Assembly (NCBI GenBank): GCA_002371345.1 | Contig: DFHY01000015.1 | Coordinates: forward strand, 1-32,830 | DNA from: Lachnospiraceae bacterium UBA3711 | GTDB taxonomy: Bacteria; Bacillota; Clostridia; Lachnospirales; Lachnospiraceae | DNA length: 32,830 bases | Direction: 5' to 3' | Shown here: positions 17,687-25,383 of the stretch, piece after piece | How the letters are laid out: each line of letters begins with the position of its first letter | Position numbering within the stretch: the first letter of the stretch is position 1 | Position numbers and translations under genes: made by a program | Notes under the pieces: model-generated | Told to the model about the DNA's origin: nothing | What the model saw: the letters and a program-made list of their open reading frames with translations, nothing else | The model's database searches: none

Positions 17687-19327
17687 ATGCGTGAACTTGG
17701 TAATAAAATTAGGGGAAGCATAGTCATTAAAACCATCCTGACAATCTTTGTGTTACTGGTCGGGTTTTCATTTATTGTGTGTGTCATAGGCTACAGCGAG
17801 GTTACGGACGCGCTTCTGGATCAGTATTCCAAGGGCGCGTTTCGTACTGCCGCGATCGCGTCGCATGTTATTGATCCGAATAAGGTCTCTGAATACGCGC
17901 AGAGCGGGGGAGAGGGCGAAGCGTACGAGGAGGCGTTTAACAGGCTGAGTCAGATATGCAACTCCTCAGGGGCAACATTTATATATGTGATCATCCCGGA
18001 TCAGTCCGATTACAAGACCATCAAGTTCATTTTTTCCACGATGAACCAGAATGAGAATTACACAAGGTATGAATTCGGGTATGTCCGCGAGACTACAAAT
18101 GAGGAATATGAGCAGAAGTATAAGCTGCTCTGCGAAGAGAACTCCGCCGGCGAGCTGGTGGTGAGAGATCAGGGATACATAGAGACGGATCCGCATATCA
18201 CGGCAATGATCCCTCTGATCGACACTTCCGGAATCACACAGGGAATTATGTGTGTCCAGCTGCAGATGGACATCCTGATAGAGGTGAGGAATTCCTATGT
18301 CTGGAAGGTTATTCTCACAACGATGATTGTCGCTCTGGTTATTATTATTGTGCTTAGCCTGAGCCTGAACCATTCTATCCTGCAGCCGGTCCGTATTATA
18401 TCCGCGGAGGCTTCGCGCTTCGCGAGAGAGAATGTAAAGACAGGAGATAAGCTTACCAGTAAGATAAGGAAGAGTGACGATATCGGGAAGCTGGCCGGTT
18501 CGATTGATCAGATGGAGACACAGATTCACAGCTATGTCGAAAACCTGACCCATGTCACGGCGGAGAAAGAGAGAATCAGTACAGAGCTGACCCTGGCGTC
18601 GCGCATCCAGGCGGATATGCTTCCGAATATCTTTCCGGCATTTCCCGAAAGAGATGATTTCGATATCTTTGCATCCATGAAGCCGGCAAGGGAGATAGGC
18701 GGCGACTTCTATAATTTCTTCCTGATTGATGAGAGCCACCTGTGCGTGTTTATAGCGGATGTCTCCGGCAAGGGCGTTCCTGCGGCTCTGTTTATGATGG
18801 CGTCAATGATTGTCCTTACGGACAATGCCATGATGGGCAGATCTCCGTCAGAGATTCTGGAGAGCGCGAATGAGACGATCTGTTCGACGAACAAGGAGGA
18901 AATGTTCGTGACCGTGTGGCTTGGCATCCTTGATCTGAAGACAGGCATTATGACAGCGGCGAACGCCGGCCATGAGTATCCGGTGATAAAGCATCCGGGC
19001 GGTGATTATGAGCTGATAAAGGATGTCCACGGATTTGTGATTGGCGGAATGAACGGGATTAAATACCGGAATTATGAGATCAAGATGGAACCGGGCACCA
19101 AGCTGTTTGTATATACGGACGGCGTTGCCGAGGCGACAGACAGCAGCGACAGGCTGTTCGGAACAGGGCGTATGCTGGATGCTTTGAATGCTGACCGGGA
19201 GGCTGGCCCTATGTCTCTGCTGGGAAACATCACCAATGCGGTTGACAAATTTGTCGGAGACGCGGAGCAGTTCGATGACATCACCATGCTGTGCCTGGAG
19301 TATAAAGGGAATACTGAAAGGCTATAG
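17687..19327 (+). CDS. membrane sensor serine phosphatase, RsbU/SpoIIE (PP2C) family
   Basis: 546 residues. Membrane helices at about 14-35 and 206-228 flank an extracellular sensor domain of about 165 residues (YVIIPDQSDYKTIKFIFSTM), followed by a HAMP domain (229-282), a coiled linker (283-312) and a PP2C domain. Metal-binding acidic residues are in REIGGDFYNFF (Asp340), FIADVSGKGVPAALFM (Asp358) and EQFDDITMLCL near the end. ELTLASRIQADMLPNIFP just before the domain is the usual RsbU-type entry. Such enzymes dephosphorylate anti-sigma-factor antagonists and so activate a sigma factor; no STAS antagonist or RsbW-type kinase is adjacent. The start is ATG 17687 with a distant GGGAG. A 150-bp structured repeat lies just upstream. 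Confidence 0.93.
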   Translation: MRELGNKIRGSIVIKTILTIFVLLVGFSFIVCVIGYSEVTDALLDQYSKGAFRTAAIASHVIDPNKVSEYAQSGGEGEAYEEAFNRLSQICNSSGATFIYVIIPDQSDYKTIKFIFSTMNQNENYTRYEFGYVRETTNEEYEQKYKLLCEENSAGELVVRDQGYIETDPHITAMIPLIDTSGITQGIMCVQLQMDILIEVRNSYVWKVILTTMIVALVIIIVLSLSLNHSILQPVRIISAEASRFARENVKTGDKLTSKIRKSDDIGKLAGSIDQMETQIHSYVENLTHVTAEKERISTELTLASRIQADMLPNIFPAFPERDDFDIFASMKPAREIGGDFYNFFLIDESHLCVFIADVSGKGVPAALFMMASMIVLTDNAMMGRSPSEILESANETICSTNKEEMFVTVWLGILDLKTGIMTAANAGHEYPVIKHPGGDYELIKDVHGFVIGGMNGIKYRNYEIKMEPGTKLFVYTDGVAEATDSSDRLFGTGRMLDALNADREAGPMSLLGNITNAVDKFVGDAEQFDDITMLCLEYKGNTERL

Positions 19328-19350
19328 TTAATGACTACAGGATATACATC

Positions 19351-20469
19351 TTAGCGTCCGGTTACATCCGCGACAACATACTCTGACTTGCAGCCTGTCT
19401 TGAATATCAGTGTCCAGTCGCTTATGCCTGAGCTTACGATAAAGTCAGTATTACCGCGGCGCTCGTACCCGTAGCTTCTTTCATACTCGCGTGTGATCAC
19501 TCCGATCTGGTTGAACGGGAAGAACTGTCCCCCATGGGAATGTCCGCTCAGAACAAGACCGGCTCCGGCCTGTGCCTCATCGTCATAATTGCATGGCTGG
19601 TGATCCAGCACGACCTTGTACAGGTCCGGGTCAAGATCTGCCATCAGTTCGCCGGGGGTCTTGCGCCCTGACCCTCTTGATTCCTCAGACTTATCCTTGC
19701 GTCCTACGACATAGAACCGGCCGTCAACCAGAACCGACTCATCCTCAAGTACGGTAACATTGTTTTTCTCAAGGTTTTCAACAAGGTCATTTACGTCCCA
19801 TCCCCTGACGTCAGCGCTGTAATATCCCTTGTCGTGATTGCCGAAGCAGAAATAGACGCCGTACTTTGTCTTGAGATCCCCAAGCGCCTCGCAGCTTCCG
19901 ATCATATCTTCACGAGAGGTATCGTCGTCAACGAAATCTCCGGTGACAGCCACAATATCCGGATTGAGCTCATTGATCCGGAGAACATAGTCGTGAAGTC
20001 CCTGGGCGTGGAAGGTTGCCCCGACATGTGAGTCGGTGATCTGGACTATCCTAAGGTTTCCTTTCAGCTGCTCACTCTCAAGCTTGTAGTCTGTCTCCCA
20101 GACATGGTTGCAGAGATACCAGGCTATGCCCATATAGCAGACTGTGAAGACTATCGCGGCTATGCCGGGAATATACTGCTTCACTTTTATGTGCGCAGCC
20201 TTTCGCAGTATGAAGAACACGAGCTCGCTGAGCAGCCAGAAGCCCCCGAGATGTACCATGCAGATGATTGCATTTACCGTGTTGATGGTACTGTACAGGA
20301 TGAGGCTGACCGCGAGGTAGAATGCCATTGCTATAAGTATGGCAATAAATCTGCGGCCGCCTGAGATCCTTACTATGAACGGGAAGCGTGCTGTACGCAT
20401 GGAGACATAAATAATACAGAACAGTACGCCCGCAAGGACGGCTGCCGCGATTGCCATGAAAGCCCACAT
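19351..20469 (-). CDS. membrane-anchored metallophosphoesterase (YkuE-like)
   Basis: 372 residues. Four hydrophobic segments fill residues 3-125. They are followed by a calcineurin-like phosphoesterase domain with all metal-binding blocks: ITDSHVG (Asp146, His148), VTGDFVDDD (Asp178), CFGNHDKG, and SGHSHGGQFFP. The domain probably faces outside, given the membrane arrangement. Members act on nucleotides, lipid pyrophosphates or phosphodiesters; the substrate here is unknown. The start at 20469 follows AAAGGAAAACCAT. It converges with the phosphatase gene, 23 bases apart, and diverges from the nhaC gene across a 275-base region carrying two dispersed-repeat cores. Confidence 0.92.
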   Translation of the reverse strand: MWAFMAIAAAVLAGVLFCIIYVSMRTARFPFIVRISGGRRFIAILIAMAFYLAVSLILYSTINTVNAIICMVHLGGFWLLSELVFFILRKAAHIKVKQYIPGIAAIVFTVCYMGIAWYLCNHVWETDYKLESEQLKGNLRIVQITDSHVGATFHAQGLHDYVLRINELNPDIVAVTGDFVDDDTSREDMIGSCEALGDLKTKYGVYFCFGNHDKGYYSADVRGWDVNDLVENLEKNNVTVLEDESVLVDGRFYVVGRKDKSEESRGSGRKTPGELMADLDPDLYKVVLDHQPCNYDDEAQAGAGLVLSGHSHGGQFFPFNQIGVITREYERSYGYERRGNTDFIVSSGISDWTLIFKTGCKSEYVVADVTGR

Positions 20470-20487
20470 ATGGTTTTCCTTTCAATA

Positions 20488-20528
20488 TTGCCTCGGATTC
20501 AGGGCTTTTGTCCCTTACATCTCATTAT
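20488..20528 (+). repeat. dispersed repeat core, copy D
   Basis: TTGCCTCGGATTCAGGGCTT, then TTGTCCCTTACATCTCATTAT, matches the right end of the 26659-26881 element (TTTGCCTCGGCTTCAGGG and onward) with a few changes. It lies 19 bases upstream of the metallophosphoesterase start, on the opposite strand to that gene. Confidence 0.75.
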
Positions 20529-20616
20529 GCCCTTATATTTTATTATACATGACTAACTCACATTTACAAACCTGTTTCGTATGCAAATGATCCTGATTGC
20601 AGGTATGAATAACATA

Positions 20617-20645
20617 TTGTGTCTGTATTTCATATCATATATAAT
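20617..20645 (+). promoter_or_regulatory. probable sigma-A promoter for nhaC
   Basis: TTGTGT (20617-20622), a 17-base spacer and a perfect TATAAT (20640-20645) lie about 100 bases before the nhaC start. The transcript would start near 20652 and include repeat core E in its leader. Confidence 0.5.
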
Positions 20646-20675
20646 GACTAAAAAAAGAATATTTTGACATCAGCA

Positions 20676-20706
20676 GCTTCAGGGCTTTTGACCAATATTT
20701 CAGAAG
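20676..20706 (+). repeat. dispersed repeat core, copy E
   Basis: GCTTCAGGGCTTTTGACC matches the core exactly, then diverges (AATATTTCAG in place of TTTACATCAT). It lies within the presumed nhaC leader. Confidence 0.7.
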
Positions 20707-20744
20707 CAGTGTCTGTTTTACAGGATATGAGGAGGTTATTATCT

Positions 20745-22430
20745 ATGTCACAGAAAAAAAACTCCGGCGGCGGACGGGCCCGGGACCGCAGGAGAATGAT
20801 TCTTGTAAGCGCCGCGGCGGTTTGTATAGTGGCTGTTTGTCTGATACTGACATTTTACGCGAGAAGCCTTCCGCCAAGGGAGGTGCCGGCTGCTTATGGG
20901 ACAGTTCTGTCGCTGCTTCCTCCGGCTATCGCCATCGCTCTGGCCCTGATCACGAAGGAGGTTTACAGTTCCCTGTTCGTAGGTATTGCTGTCGGCGCGA
21001 TGTTGTACGCGGGCGGTGATGTCGAGATAGCGCTGAAGACTCTGCTGTATCATGAGAGCGCCGGCCTGGTCTCTAATCTGACAGATGTGTCTCACGCAAG
21101 CATACTGGTGTTTGTTACTCTGCTCGGGACAATAGTAGTTCTTATGAATCTGTCTGGAGGAGCCGAGGCCTTCGGAAACTGGGCTTCAAAGCATATCAGG
21201 AACCGTGTCGGCGCTGAGCTCGCCACGGTTTTCATGGGGCTGCTTATATTTGTCGACGACGGATTCAACTGCATGACGGTCGGCTCGGTCATGCGTCCCA
21301 TGACGGATAAGCACAAGGTTTCCCGCGCGAAGCTGGCATATCTGCTTGATTCAACCGCGGCTCCGATCTGCATCATAGCGCCGATATCATGTTGGGCTGC
21401 CGCAGTGAGCTACGCTGTTCCGGAGGACTATCCTGTTAACGGATTCAATATGTTCCTGCGGGCGATTCCGTATAATCTCTATGCGCTGGGGACTATAGTG
21501 ATGCTGTTTTCCCTGATTCTTCTGCGTGTTGACTTCGGGCCTATGAAGCTGCATGAGGACAATGCGCTGAAGGGGGATCTCTTTACTTCAGGCAGTACCA
21601 ACTATGAGGAAAAAACAGAGCGTACTACGGACAATGTGAGGCTGTCCAACCTGGTGATTCCTGTCGTTTCGCTGATTCTTCTGTGCATAGTGGGAATAGC
21701 CTACACAGGCGGAGCGTTCTCCGGAGCCGGCCTGATCGATGCCTTCGCGAACGCCGATTCCGCAACGGGCCTTGTCATGGGCAGCCTGATCGCGGTTCTG
21801 CTGACCCTGTGGCTGTACATGGCAAGAGGCGTAATGACTCTGAAAGATTTCATGGCTGCCTTCGCTGCCGGCTTCAGGAGCATGTGCGCGCCGATGATTA
21901 TCCTGATACTGTCATGGAACCTCTCAGGCATTACCGGGCTTTTGGGGGCGCCGGAATTCATACACGGAATAGTTGAAGCTTCCGCCGGATCTGTTCAGAT
22001 GTTTGTTCCGGTAATTGTTTTCCTTGTATCGATCTTTCTGGCATTCTCGACCGGAACCAGCTGGGGAACATTTTCCATTCTGATTCCGATTGTGTGCGCG
22101 GTTTTTCCGGCTGACTCCGAGATGCTGGTAATCTCAATCTCAGCATGTCTGGCCGGATCGGTCTGCGGTGATCACTGCTCGCCAATATCCGATACGACCA
22201 TCATGTCGTCAGCCGGAGCGCACTGTGACCATATCAATCATGTCAATACACAGCTTCCTTACGCGATCACTGTCGCTGCTGTCTGCGGTGCCGGATATCT
22301 GCTGGCGGGAATCATCGGATTCAGAACCGGGACCAGAGCCGCCCTTGCAGCGACTCCGTTGACACTGCTGGGCATTATAGTGGTTGTTCTGTTTTTCCGG
22401 CGCAGAAACAGACGTGCCGGAGCGGCGTGA
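20745..22430 (+). CDS. Na+/H+ antiporter, NhaC family
   Basis: 561 residues with about 12 membrane helices, a secondary transporter that exchanges Na+ (or a charged metabolite) for H+ across the cytoplasmic membrane. Family blocks include LLIFVDDGFNCMTVGSVMRP, PICIIAPISCWAA, FSTGTSWGTFSILIPIV and GDHCSPISDTTIMSS; the last is the hallmark of NhaC-type proteins. A hydrophilic loop lies at about residues 275-305. I chose the ATG at 20745 because GGAGG lies nine bases upstream; the frame extends to 20664 without a site. It is followed by a 14-bp palindrome and an HxlR regulator gene, suggesting the pair is co-regulated. Some family members carry other substrates such as malate/lactate, so the Na+ assignment is by family. 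Confidence 0.92.
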   Translation: MSQKKNSGGGRARDRRRMILVSAAAVCIVAVCLILTFYARSLPPREVPAAYGTVLSLLPPAIAIALALITKEVYSSLFVGIAVGAMLYAGGDVEIALKTLLYHESAGLVSNLTDVSHASILVFVTLLGTIVVLMNLSGGAEAFGNWASKHIRNRVGAELATVFMGLLIFVDDGFNCMTVGSVMRPMTDKHKVSRAKLAYLLDSTAAPICIIAPISCWAAAVSYAVPEDYPVNGFNMFLRAIPYNLYALGTIVMLFSLILLRVDFGPMKLHEDNALKGDLFTSGSTNYEEKTERTTDNVRLSNLVIPVVSLILLCIVGIAYTGGAFSGAGLIDAFANADSATGLVMGSLIAVLLTLWLYMARGVMTLKDFMAAFAAGFRSMCAPMIILILSWNLSGITGLLGAPEFIHGIVEASAGSVQMFVPVIVFLVSIFLAFSTGTSWGTFSILIPIVCAVFPADSEMLVISISACLAGSVCGDHCSPISDTTIMSSAGAHCDHINHVNTQLPYAITVAAVCGAGYLLAGIIGFRTGTRAALAATPLTLLGIIVVVLFFRRRNRRAGAA

Positions 22431-22448
22431 GGCAGGTCAGCTAGAGGC

Positions 22449-22483
22449 ATGTAAGTGAATAATAAGCATTTATTCACTTACAT
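22449..22483. promoter_or_regulatory. 14-bp perfect palindrome before hxlR (operator or terminator)
   Basis: ATGTAAGTGAATAA, spacer TAAGCAT and TTATTCACTTACAT are perfectly complementary. It sits between nhaC (18 bases after its stop) and the HxlR gene (43 bases before its start). There is no T run on the plus strand. Dyads of this kind are bound by HxlR/MarR-type dimers, so an autoregulatory operator is plausible. A terminator for nhaC is the alternative. Confidence 0.5.
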
Positions 22484-22526
22484 AAAGCCTGGAGACGAGG
22501 ATATAAGCCATACGGAGAAAAGCATA

Positions 22527-22916
22527 ATGAAAAAACGGGACAATCCTACTCTTTCAGAGAGCGCCGCGAACGAGGATACCGCTCATAAAACCGCGGCGAA
22601 AGACGGCGCAGTCTGCCCGTGTGCAGAGAACTGTCCGATAGAAGAAGCAATACGCATGGTCGGAGGCCGATGGAAGCTGAGGATACTCTGCTCGCTGAAT
22701 GTGGACGGTACACTCAGATATAATGATATCAAGAAGAGGATGAATGGAATCACCCCGGCAGTATTGTCGTCGTCAATGAAAGAACTGGAGCGGGATAATC
22801 TGGTGGAAAGGGTGCAGTATGCAGAGATCCCGCCCCGTGTCGAGTACACGATCACACAGCGCGGGAAGGATCTCTGGCCTATACTGCACAGCCTTGCTCA
22901 CTGGACGGACAAGTAG
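22527..22916 (+). CDS. HxlR family winged-helix transcriptional regulator
   Basis: 129 residues. An N-terminal charged tail of about 25 residues precedes a CPCAENCPIEEAIRMVGGRW segment and a winged helix-turn-helix (LRILCSLNVDGTLRYNDIKK, then ITPAVLSSSMKELERDNLVE). The Cys of the CP motif is the redox- or electrophile-sensing residue in HxlR relatives such as YodB and HypR; here there are three closely spaced Cys, at about 29, 31 and 35. The ATG at 22527 follows ACGGAG; a longer frame from 22455 runs across the palindrome. The stop overlaps the 3' end of the convergent FHA gene by 38 bases. It likely regulates itself and perhaps the upstream antiporter. Confidence 0.92.
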   Translation: MKKRDNPTLSESAANEDTAHKTAAKDGAVCPCAENCPIEEAIRMVGGRWKLRILCSLNVDGTLRYNDIKKRMNGITPAVLSSSMKELERDNLVERVQYAEIPPRVEYTITQRGKDLWPILHSLAHWTDK

Positions 22917-24369
22917 CATTATCATGTGAACCGGCAGGCGGAATCATCACTCTGAAATGAAGCGACGCTACAGTGAGCTCTGCGCCGTCCATGAGCGCTG
23001 CCGCCTGCCCGCTCTCAAGCCGTCGGCCATCCAGGAAGGTTCCGTTTGTTGAGAACATATCCGTAGCATAATAACCATCCATCCGCCGCTCTATCCTGAC
23101 ATGTCTGCGGCTGATGGTATCTCCCGGGAGAACAATATTAGATTGCGAGCTGCTTTTGCCAAGTATCATGTGATCTCTGTCAAGATCTATGTCAGGGCAC
23201 AGATCCTTCTGGAGACTGACAAGAACCGGGCAGTTTTTTTTCTTCAGCAGCTGTGTTCTCTCATCTGGCTGTTTTTCTTTGTACAGGTCTTCACTGTACA
23301 GTTCATTTCGGAGTGACTGATAAAACTGGTCGTCACTTTCCAGGTCATCATCGTCATCGAACCAGTCGTTTCTCATCTCATTAGCACGTTTTTCAAGAGA
23401 GGCATGAATCATCCAGATAAGCGCGGCGCAGAGGAACCCCATACCCAGTATCTGGGTCAGATCCATCCCGAAGATGATTATTGCCGTGCAGGCGCATGAA
23501 AGAATGATTATGGCAGGTATAAGCTGCCTGACGGGAATATTTCCCGCAATTCTTCCTGCACCTGTATGCCTTGAAGATCCTGCTGATCCGGCCCGCCTTG
23601 AAGAGTTTCCTGATCCGGCACGCCTTGAAGACTTCCCTGATCCGGCACGTCTTGAAGGGTTCCCTGATCCGGCGTATTCGTGAAAGTCCCCTGATCCAGA
23701 GTACCTTGAAGTGTTTCCTGACCCGCGTGCTTTACCGTATGGTATATTTTCTGCAGCCTGATGCCTGCAGCCAGGCGGAGGCAGCTTTTTTACATATGAG
23801 CTGTTATCCTTTTCAACGGAATCCGGGCATATTCCATGAAGCAGATCAGACAGTACTTCATTCAGCACACAGGACGGAGCGGACACCTTGTCATACAGAG
23901 AGTAGGCGAGTGAAGCCGCTGCCTGGTCGGAGTGATCCAGTTTTTTGAGAAGGAATTCAGACAGCAGCCGGACTGAATCCGGCTCGGTGTCTGAAACATG
24001 AGGGATATAGCACAGTCTGATATCATCTCCGCCGGGCCCCAGAAATACACACTCCGGATCAAGATACAGGTCACTGGCGCTCATCAGAAGCCCGGGCATT
24101 TTCTGCGCAGTGTCACGTATAGAGGCCAGGATCTTCCGCATGTCACTTCCGGTCAGTTCGATGCTCTTGAACCTGGAAGCGATGCTGGTACAGGCTGTCA
24201 CATCAGCACGCAGGCTCTTCATACCGTTCCTGGATGTCACGGTGAGAGGGAGAATACCGGGAAGCCTGCCCTTCATAGCCATCCGGATTACATATTCATC
24301 TTCATCAATATTACCGTTCGCAACTACAAGGTAGGTGCGGTCGAGCTCTCTGATAAGTTCCTTCTCCAT
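22879..24369 (-). CDS. DUF6382-FHA domain membrane protein of a Tad-like locus
   Basis: 496 residues. The N-terminal domain (about 1-190) resembles DUF6382: YLVVANGNIDEDEYVIRMAM followed by the block LYLDPECVFLG. A Ser/Gly/Arg repeat linker covers about 210-270. Two membrane helices lie at about 280-318, then an acidic stretch (WFDDDDDLESDD), then a C-terminal FHA domain from about 395. The phosphothreonine-binding residues are present: GKSSSQSNIVLPG, ISRRHVRIERR and STNGTFLDGRR. The FHA domain should bind a phosphothreonine partner in the cytoplasm; no Ser/Thr kinase is in the window. It is the last gene of the minus-strand pseudopilin group and begins 23 bases after the upstream TadE-like stop, behind GGAGG. 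Its 3' end overlaps hxlR. Confidence 0.86.
   Translation of the reverse strand: MEKELIRELDRTYLVVANGNIDEDEYVIRMAMKGRLPGILPLTVTSRNGMKSLRADVTACTSIASRFKSIELTGSDMRKILASIRDTAQKMPGLLMSASDLYLDPECVFLGPGGDDIRLCYIPHVSDTEPDSVRLLSEFLLKKLDHSDQAAASLAYSLYDKVSAPSCVLNEVLSDLLHGICPDSVEKDNSSYVKKLPPPGCRHQAAENIPYGKARGSGNTSRYSGSGDFHEYAGSGNPSRRAGSGKSSRRAGSGNSSRRAGSAGSSRHTGAGRIAGNIPVRQLIPAIIILSCACTAIIIFGMDLTQILGMGFLCAALIWMIHASLEKRANEMRNDWFDDDDDLESDDQFYQSLRNELYSEDLYKEKQPDERTQLLKKKNCPVLVSLQKDLCPDIDLDRDHMILGKSSSQSNIVLPGDTISRRHVRIERRMDGYYATDMFSTNGTFLDGRRLESGQAAALMDGAELTVASLHFRVMIPPAGSHDNATCPSSEQGCAV
23568..23730. repeat. 27-bp in-frame tandem repeats in the FHA gene
   Basis: About six contiguous 27-bp units with the consensus CTTGAAGNNTTCCCTGATCC plus GGCACG (plus strand). 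They encode nine-residue units such as AGSGNSSRR on the minus strand. The central units are most alike and the edges have decayed. There are no spacers. It forms a basic, flexible linker before the membrane helices. Confidence 0.85.
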
Positions 24370-24392
24370 ATGCCGGACAATTCCTCCATTGA

Positions 24393-24857
24393 TCAGTTTC
24401 CTTTCAGTAATGCACTTACGTATTCAAGTCCGCGGATTTTGCGGATAAGGTCAGCGGGATGTAGTATTTCGCGCTTAGCTCCGGCACCTGTATCAAGGTG
24501 TTTCTTTCCGAACAATGATGGGAGAATGCCGGGAAGGCTCATAGCCCCCTCGTAACTTACGGAGACGGAATTACTGTTTACATTGACATTTGAAGAAACC
24601 TTACCGGATGGCCCTGCCTGCTTCGTCAATGCCGATGCTTTCTTCGAAAGCCGGTTATTTCCGCTCTCCTTCCAGCTGTTCAGATCTGCCTGTGCGGCGA
24701 TCTGCTGCGCAGCTCCGTTCAGGACGCCCTTATCGTGGAGGAAAAAACCATAATAAATGACCGCAAGAAGCACCGGGAGAATAACCGTCATCAAAAGGGC
24801 GGCTTCCACTGTAAAGCTTGCCGGCAGATTCTTTTTTCTCATGCAGCAACAATTCAC
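24393..24857 (-). CDS. TadE-like pseudopilin
   Basis: 154 residues. After a short basic leader (MRKKNLPA) comes SFTVEAALLMTVILPVLLAV, a hydrophobic segment with Glu at +5 after an Ala, the class III prepilin pattern cut by an A24-type peptidase. The rest is a small extracellular-type domain rich in Asn, Ser and Val. I place the start at the GTG at 24857: GGAGG lies seven bases upstream and the GTG overlaps the upstream peptidase stop as GTGA. The ATG at 24842 is an in-frame alternative. The frame continues far upstream (to 25250), but that part is a shadow of the peptidase gene. Likely a minor pilin or assembly factor of the Tad-like module. Confidence 0.82.
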   Translation of the reverse strand: MNCCCMRKKNLPASFTVEAALLMTVILPVLLAVIYYGFFLHDKGVLNGAAQQIAAQADLNSWKESGNNRLSKKASALTKQAGPSGKVSSNVNVNSNSVSVSYEGAMSLPGILPSLFGKKHLDTGAGAKREILHPADLIRKIRGLEYVSALLKGN

Positions 24858-25297
24858 AGGAATACCTCCGCGGTCAGCATAACCATGTGGGCGGCAGCCA
24901 GAAAGGGCATGAACGCAAGAGAGTCTGATCTTTTGACCCGCCTCATTATCAGCAGGATTGTACAGAATATGGCGCAGAATACGAAGGCTGCGCACAGAGC
25001 GGCCGTCTCTCTTCCGATGCCAAGCGCGCATCCGCAGGCCGCAGACGCAAGACCGTCTCCTGAACCGACGCAGGACCGGAATATAAAGGACAATATCAGA
25101 AGAACTCCCCCCGGTATTAGCCCTGCAAGTATCCAGAGTGCTGTTACGTCTGCCATTAGAAAATGCACAATAGCCGCGGCAGCGCCAAAGGCAGGTGCGG
25201 CCCACCACGGGATGGTCAAGGTTTTGATATCGTATATTGACAGCACGCACAGAAAAATGACTGTCATAATCAAGAATACGAGCATAATAATCTCCAT
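24854..25297 (-). CDS. A24 family prepilin peptidase (TadV/CpaA-like)
   Basis: 147-residue polytopic membrane aspartic protease that would cut leader peptides from Flp- and TadE-type prepilins. The two catalytic Asp are visible: Asp23 in SIYDIKTLTIPWW and Asp81 in the GSGDG motif. Compact size and absence of the N-methyltransferase domain fit TadV/CpaA rather than PilD. The frame opens at 25297, but GGAG just after that ATG is spaced six bases before a second ATG (residue 5, at 25285), which is probably the true start. The stop overlaps the downstream TadE-like GTG, so the two are translationally coupled. Confidence 0.88.
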   Translation of the reverse strand: MEIIMLVFLIMTVIFLCVLSIYDIKTLTIPWWAAPAFGAAAAIVHFLMADVTALWILAGLIPGGVLLILSFIFRSCVGSGDGLASAACGCALGIGRETAALCAAFVFCAIFCTILLIMRRVKRSDSLAFMPFLAAAHMVMLTAEVFL

Positions 25298-25383
25298 TAC
25301 GCTGCCTCAGGCAGTAGGTGTGAACAGCTGTGAAAGAGAATCTTTTTTCACGAAGCTACGCTTCGCCGTTTTCGGATGCCGGC

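Noticed and set aside
17966..18739. 257-residue minus-strand frame
   Set aside because: Antisense to the PP2C phosphatase gene and rich in His, Leu and Cys as expected for a shadow frame.
23568..23730. regular 27-bp repeats considered as a CRISPR array
   Set aside because: The units are contiguous with no spacers, stay in frame within a gene, and no cas gene is present.
24393..25250. 285-residue minus-strand frame covering the second TadE-like gene and beyond
   Set aside because: Its first 130 residues are a shadow of the prepilin peptidase gene. The GTG at 24857 with GGAGG and a GTGA overlap is the better start.
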